Positions 39,603-43,526 of a stretch of DNA of 43,526 nucleotides are shown one piece after another. Position numbers and translations under genes: made by a program. The stretch is from Clostridia bacterium (GTDB lineage Bacteria > Bacillota > Clostridia > Peptostreptococcales > Anaerovoracaceae), in the NCBI GenBank assembly GCA_910575405.1, contig CAJTER010000035.1, positions 1 to 43,526 of the forward strand, read 5' to 3'. The notes below the pieces were generated by a model, which was not told the origin of the DNA, ran no database searches, and saw only the letters and a program-made list of their open reading frames with translations. Within the stretch, counting starts at the first letter, position 1, and every line of letters begins with the position of its first letter.

Positions 39603-40451
39603 ATGAATCAATTGAATCAGTTAAAACCATTAAACAAGCTACATCTGATGGATCGGTTCCTCTTCGCAGAGGCTGCCGATCACACGGAATTTATGTAGCT
39701 GCTTTTAACCATTATCTTTGGCGAGAAGGTTCAGCTGCGATATCCGCCGCAGACGGAAAAGGAGGCGCGGAGCCGCTCTTCGCAAAAGCAGATTCGCATG
39801 GATGTCTGGGCTATGGATGAGGATGGAGCGATTTACAATGCCGAGCCCCAGCAGCAAAATTCATATAATCTGCCCAAACGAAGCCGTTTTTATCAGGGGA
39901 TTTTGGACAGCAAGCTACTGGATCCGGGAGATATCAACTACAATCGGTTAAACGATGTGTATATTATCGTCATTATGTCCTTTGATCTCTTCCGACAGGG
40001 GCTGTACCGATATACATTTCGGATGGACTGTGAGGAAATTCCTGGGTTGCAATTGAACGATGGGGCTGTCCGGATGTTTTTGAATACGACAGGTGTCCGG
40101 CAAGAAGGAGTTAGTCCTGAGCTGATAGAGCTGCTGCACTATTTTAGTAAGACAACGGACGAGGTGGCAAGGCAGTCGGGCAGCTCGCGAATTCAGCGAA
40201 TGCAGGAAATCGTAAATTCCATCAAGGCAGATGAAAATGTGGGGGTGAAATACGTGCAGGCATGGGAAGAAAAGAAACTGGAACGACAGGAAGGACGTAA
40301 AGAGGGGCTGCAGGAAGGCCTTGAGAAAGGACGTTTTGAAGCACTGGGTGATCTGGTAGCGGATGGAACATTATCCCTGGAAGCGGCGGCGAACCGTTCA
40401 AAGGGAAAACGAGAGGAATTTCTGAACTGGTATCGGACATACAAATGTTAA
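39603..40451 (+). pseudogene. Rpn/PD-(D/E)XK transposase-like nuclease with amber stop
   Basis: An AAGGGGG site precedes an ATG that opens MNQLNQLKPLNKLHLMDRFL, the usual start of Rpn-family nucleases. Codon 32 is TAG (39696-39698), where relatives usually have an acidic or polar residue (HTEFM-*-LLLTIIFGEKVQL). The frame then continues unbroken through RMDVWAMDEDGAIYNAEPQQ, the nuclease core, to VKYVQAWEEKKLERQEGRKE and the C-terminal tail. A single GAG-to-TAG change would explain it. Translation could restart at MDVWAMDE (39798), which would lose the first catalytic residues. These nucleases promote RecA-independent recombination. Confidence 0.75.
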
Positions 40452-40467
40452 AAAATAAAACGAAAAG

Positions 40468-40508
40468 GGGGCTTCTCGCATCGAAATTGCTTTTAATGCG
40501 GAAGCCCC
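40468..40508. terminator. bidirectional terminator between convergent genes
   Basis: GGGGCTTC-T-CGCAT (40468-40481) pairs with ATGCG-GAAGCCCC (40496-40508), a 13-bp stem with one bulge. T-rich sequence lies on both sides (GGCTTTTCATTTTC on plus, CCCCTTTTCGTTTTATTTTT on minus). It separates the Rpn-like and dipeptidase genes. Confidence 0.8.
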
Positions 40509-40522
40509 GGCTTTTCATTTTC

Positions 40523-41857
40523 TCATGGTCTTTTCGCTGAAAGGGCGAGGATGGCTTCGTAGATCAGCTCTGCTGCCTGCAAAAGGCTTTCCACTGCTAT
40601 GAATTCGTTTGGCTCGTGGGCCACTTCCTCTTCATGGGGAAGGATGGCGCCAAAGCCGACTGCTTTTGGAATGGCTCTGGCATAGGTGGCTCCGCCCATG
40701 GAAAGAGGCTGGCTTTCCATATCGCCTGTACACCTGCGGTAGACTTCCATCAGGGTCTTCACCAGGAGGCTGTCCTTTGGGAAGTAAATGGGCGGCAGCT
40801 TATCCACGTATTCTACCTGAAATCCCGCGGGGGAAAAGGCTTTTTTGATCTGAGCCTCTATGGTTTCAAAAGGGAGGCTTGCCGGGTAGCGCACGTTGCA
40901 TTCCAGCTGGATACAGTCTCCCTCTGTGCGGATGGTTCCGAAATTGCAGGTCAGCTTTCCCGATTCCGCGTCTTCACAGGCAAAGCCTGCTGCTTCTCCG
41001 TAGTAATCATCCAGCAGCGTTCCGCAAGCAGCAGCAAATTCGTCCTCTGTTGTCAGAGCCAGGCAGCGAATCATCTGGCGGATGGCATTTTCGCCTTTTT
41101 CCGGCGCCATGGCGTGGGCGGATTTCCCTGTAGTTTTAAGTTCAATGAGATTTTCTTCCCCTTCCTGCTTCAGGCGGCAAATGCATTCCGCCGGAACCAC
41201 ATTGCGGCCGCTTCCTCCATGGATTTCCTCTATAATAAGGCTTCCTGAGGGCTTTTCCCTGCGCCGGTATACCAGGTCAAAGTCGTACAGCCCTTTTTCA
41301 CAGTTGATGAGCGGAAAGAAGGCATCCGGTACAATGGAAACATCCGGCAGCTGTTCCGCATGGTCCAGATAGTAGGGTATGTCCTGCCACAGCTCTTCTT
41401 CATTGGTTCCCACCAGCAGCTTTACGGATACATCCTCCGGCAGCAGGCTCTTTTCCTGGATATGCTTCATGGCATACAGGGTTCCTATGAGGGGGCCTTT
41501 GTCATCCGAGCTTCCCCGGCCGTACAGCTTCCCCTCCTTTAGCAGGGCTTCAAAGGGCGGCGTTTCCCAGCCTTCTCCAGCAGCAACAACATCCACATGG
41601 CAGAGGATTCCGACTGTAAAAGTTTCGCTTCCCCTTTGGCCTATGGTGATTTCGCCCATGTAGCCGTCGTAATTTTTCGTTTCAAAGCCAAAGCTTTGCG
41701 CCAGCTCCAGGACGAATTCAAGGCCCTTGGCCACTTCTTTTCCAAAGGGCGCGCCTGGACTGCTTTCCTGGCTGTAAACGGTGGGGATTTCCACCAGGGC
41801 CTTTACATCCCGCAGCAGAGCTTCCCGCTCTTCCTGATTCATATGAAATTTACGCAT
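40523..41857 (-). CDS. pepV: M20 dipeptidase, PepV/Sapep-like
   Basis: The 444-residue product has the M20 metal ligands in ILCHVDVV (His near residue 87), GRGSSDDKGP (bridging Asp) and GTNEEE, then PDAFFPLINCEKG. A HGGSGRNVVP lid loop and HEPNEF at the C-terminus follow. It hydrolyses dipeptides, often of beta-Ala or D-amino acid type, using two zinc or manganese ions. Its ATG overlaps the stop of the NCS1 permease by eight bases and has GGGAGGTG seven bases upstream. Permease and dipeptidase are therefore one operon. Confidence 0.88.
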   Translation of the reverse strand: MRKFHMNQEEREALLRDVKALVEIPTVYSQESSPGAPFGKEVAKGLEFVLELAQSFGFETKNYDGYMGEITIGQRGSETFTVGILCHVDVVAAGEGWETPPFEALLKEGKLYGRGSSDDKGPLIGTLYAMKHIQEKSLLPEDVSVKLLVGTNEEELWQDIPYYLDHAEQLPDVSIVPDAFFPLINCEKGLYDFDLVYRRREKPSGSLIIEEIHGGSGRNVVPAECICRLKQEGEENLIELKTTGKSAHAMAPEKGENAIRQMIRCLALTTEDEFAAACGTLLDDYYGEAAGFACEDAESGKLTCNFGTIRTEGDCIQLECNVRYPASLPFETIEAQIKKAFSPAGFQVEYVDKLPPIYFPKDSLLVKTLMEVYRRCTGDMESQPLSMGGATYARAIPKAVGFGAILPHEEEVAHEPNEFIAVESLLQAAELIYEAILALSAKRP

Positions 41858-43139
41858 CCTGCTTCACCTCCCCTGCTGGGGCTTTCCGCGGAATAAAGGT
41901 TCTCAAAACGCCGTACAGGATCATGGAGATGAAAAAGCCCAGATACAGCGCGTAGCCGGAGGGGATATAATAGCTTCCGATACAGCCCGCGATCCAGGTC
42001 AGTACGCCGATCCAGTCAATGCCCTCAGGCGCGAACCAGTTCTCTGCCTTCCCCTTACAGATGAACCAGTAATCGGCGATGATGATTCCGCCAACCGGCA
42101 TAAACAGCACACCCAGAATATCCAGAAATGCGCTGACGCTGTCGGTCAGACCTGTAACCGCAACTATAGTTCCGATCACGCCCGCAACCATAGTTGCTAT
42201 CGCCCGCTTATCGTCCTTTAGATTAAAGAGCATGACCAGGTTCAGGCCGCCGCTGTAGGCATTGGTGGTATTGGTTGTCCAGGTTGCTAAAATGAGTACC
42301 AGGATTCCCAGGATGGGAATTCCGATATTGGTCAGAATCAGGCTCAGGTCGTTTTCTCCGGTAAGCTTTGTCAGCACAATACCAAGGAGCAGCAGGATGA
42401 CGCCTGCAGGTACGATGCCAATTGCGCTGGAAAGGACCACATCCTTTTTTGTTTTCTGATATCTGGTAAAGTCCGGAGCGCAGCTGATTCCTACGGCCAG
42501 AAAGCTGGTTGTCATCATAATTCCATCCACAATGGACATGGAGTGATCGCTGCTGTCTACAGAAAGAGCGCTGGTCCCATAATTTTTAATCGCAAGATAA
42601 GAGCCGATGGCAAACACCAGGATCAGAGCCGGCACCGCAATCTGATTTAAGACTTTCAAACCTATAATTCCGTAAACTGCGGTCAGCAGCATGATGATGC
42701 CCCATATAATGATGGAAGCTTTTACCGGAATTTGAATGCCCAGCGCCGCATCCAGCATGTTGGAAAAGGCGGAGCCGCAGACGCTGTTTTGCACGGCAAA
42801 CCAGCCGATCATGGCAAAGGCGAATATGGTGGAAATGATATACCTTGCGCCCCGCTTGCCAAAGGATGAGGAAACGACGACGCAGGTGGGAACTCCCAGA
42901 TCCGCTCCTACATACCCTACGATTACTACGAGAACAGTGGAAACGACATAACCTAAAATACCCGCAATAACGGCCTGTACTGTGGGCATGCTCATGGCAA
43001 GAATGCCGCCCAGCAGAAGGCTCGGTACGCATATGTAGATCCCCGCCTGAATCAGCGCCACATCGATCCAGGTTTTTCGCTCATTTTCAGGAACCGGCTT
43101 CAGTGTGGTAGTTTCTATGCTACGTTTCTTTTCTTCCAT
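41850..43139 (-). CDS. NCS1-family (CodB-like) permease
   Basis: The start is the ATG giving MEEKKRSIETTTLKPVPENE, nine bases after GGGAGGTG. The 429-residue product has twelve membrane segments and CodB-type features: IQAGIYICVPSLLLGGILAM, the ADLGVPTCVVVSSSFGKRGA stretch, ISCAPDFTRYQKTKKDVV and the C-terminal ADYWFICKGKAENWFAPEGI. NCS1 proteins import cytosine, allantoin, hydantoins or other nucleobases with Na+ or H+. Its pairing with an M20 peptidase, rather than a cytosine deaminase, suggests an allantoin- or hydantoin-like ligand. That is inference. Confidence 0.88.
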   Translation of the reverse strand: MEEKKRSIETTTLKPVPENERKTWIDVALIQAGIYICVPSLLLGGILAMSMPTVQAVIAGILGYVVSTVLVVIVGYVGADLGVPTCVVVSSSFGKRGARYIISTIFAFAMIGWFAVQNSVCGSAFSNMLDAALGIQIPVKASIIIWGIIMLLTAVYGIIGLKVLNQIAVPALILVFAIGSYLAIKNYGTSALSVDSSDHSMSIVDGIMMTTSFLAVGISCAPDFTRYQKTKKDVVLSSAIGIVPAGVILLLLGIVLTKLTGENDLSLILTNIGIPILGILVLILATWTTNTTNAYSGGLNLVMLFNLKDDKRAIATMVAGVIGTIVAVTGLTDSVSAFLDILGVLFMPVGGIIIADYWFICKGKAENWFAPEGIDWIGVLTWIAGCIGSYYIPSGYALYLGFFISMILYGVLRTFIPRKAPAGEVKQDA

Positions 43140-43184
43140 TAATAGACACCTCCCTATTTGGATTAGTTTCATTTTCTCTCCCTT

Positions 43185-43228
43185 ATTATATTAGCAGTAA
43201 AAAAGGACTTCTTTGAAATCATTTCAAA
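43185..43228 (-). promoter_or_regulatory. promoter and palindromic operator of the NCS1-pepV operon
   Basis: TATAAT on the minus strand (43185-43190) lies about 45 bases before the start codon. A 17-base palindrome, TTTGAAATCATTTCAAA (43212-43228), sits over the expected -35 to -55 region. No good -35 hexamer is present, which suggests activation by the protein bound at the palindrome. Confidence 0.55.
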
Positions 43229-43289
43229 ATTCAGATTTTTCTTTCGTATTTTTTTCAAATTTATTTTCCTTCCCCTATTATATAATGGC

Positions 43290-43526
43290 CCTGTAAAACA
43301 CAGGTAAATCAACGAAGCGGACACAACTGCAGGATAACCTGAAGCAAAAGCTGTGCATTGTGAAAGACTAACTATTAAAAGTCAAGGGTAAAAAGCTGAA
43401 GCCCTCCGCTGCTGAAAGGTTAGTTTAATAAGCGGTAGATATCAGCAATGAACATTGAAAACTGCATGACAAAACAGGCGTCCTTGGGGATGCCTGGCAG
43501 AAGATATTGAAAAGTCATAAGTCAAA
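43290..43526 (+). ncRNA. structured RNA at the window edge, possibly a group II intron 5' part
   Basis: No gene is seen here. The plus strand holds several hairpins: GACT/AGTC (43368-43384), AGGG/CCCT, CCGCT/AGCGG, and a strong CAGGCGTCC-TTGG-GGATGCCTG at about 43476-43497. Purine-rich GAAA and AAAAGTC segments lie between them, and ACTAAC and GGTTAGT can pair at long range. The spacing and phrases such as GGGTAAAAAGCTGAAGCCC, GTAGATATCAGC and TTGAAAAGTCATAAGTC remind me of domain I of group II introns in Clostridia. The rest lies beyond the window, so neither boundary nor class is certain. Confidence 0.45.

Noticed and set aside
39696-39698. TAG read as pyrrolysine
   Set aside because: No pyrrolysine genes or PYLIS-like hairpin are visible, and a single-base change explains the codon.
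1-43526. CRISPR array or rRNA genes
   Set aside because: I saw no regularly spaced repeats of 24-40 bases and no rRNA-like sequence anywhere in the window.

Overview
The window most likely comes from a spore-forming anaerobic member of the Clostridia (Bacillota). The evidence is a SpoIIE-type phosphatase behind a Spo0A-box promoter, Firmicutes-style AGGAGG ribosome binding sites, a DUF3793 protein, a small NrdD-like protein, DegV and PepV family proteins, and phage genes of the Firmicutes siphovirus type. I cannot name the genus.

Positions 1-7060 are the right end of a temperate prophage or prophage remnant lying against the 3' end of a tRNA-Arg(CCU) gene. A tightly overlapping leftward early operon encodes an HNH-like protein, a PD-(D/E)XK exonuclease, a Sak/DUF1071 annealing protein, a PC4-like ssDNA-binding protein and many microproteins. 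A divergent Cro/CI switch with three phased operators follows, then a RelE-RelB pair and an integrase that has lost its middle and its reading frame. The element has probably lost autonomous excision.

Positions 7065-15240 are mostly leftward housekeeping genes: tRNA-Arg, spoIIE, tatD, metG, a response-regulator diguanylate cyclase and an AEC transporter. A rightward DUF3793 gene interrupts them. It is preceded by a strikingly structured leader with mutually exclusive hairpins and two GGTTAG-N6-CTAAC palindromes.

Positions 15522-27766 run rightward: an NrdD-like small protein with a TTG start, a SulP transporter, an AAA-ATPase/PD-(D/E)XK protein, decayed gene scraps, an ECF sigma factor with a translationally coupled membrane partner, and a three-gene signalling operon. 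That operon encodes a stand-alone receiver, a hybrid kinase with a C-terminal Hpt domain, and a kinase-receiver protein that ends in a complete DegV-like lipid-binding domain. This last architecture is the most unusual protein in the window.

Positions 27829-43526 hold purB-purA-alr, a candidate small RNA, an AraC regulator with an APC permease, an amidohydrolase and a DUF3237 protein, then a decay zone. The decay zone contains an antitoxin with a truncated toxin, an internally deleted flavodoxin-fold protein, a shattered glycosyltransferase and an Rpn-like nuclease with an amber codon. An intact LysE-type exporter lies among them. A leftward NCS1 permease/M20 dipeptidase pair follows. The last ~230 bases have no gene and fold into several hairpins, possibly the 5' part of a group II intron.
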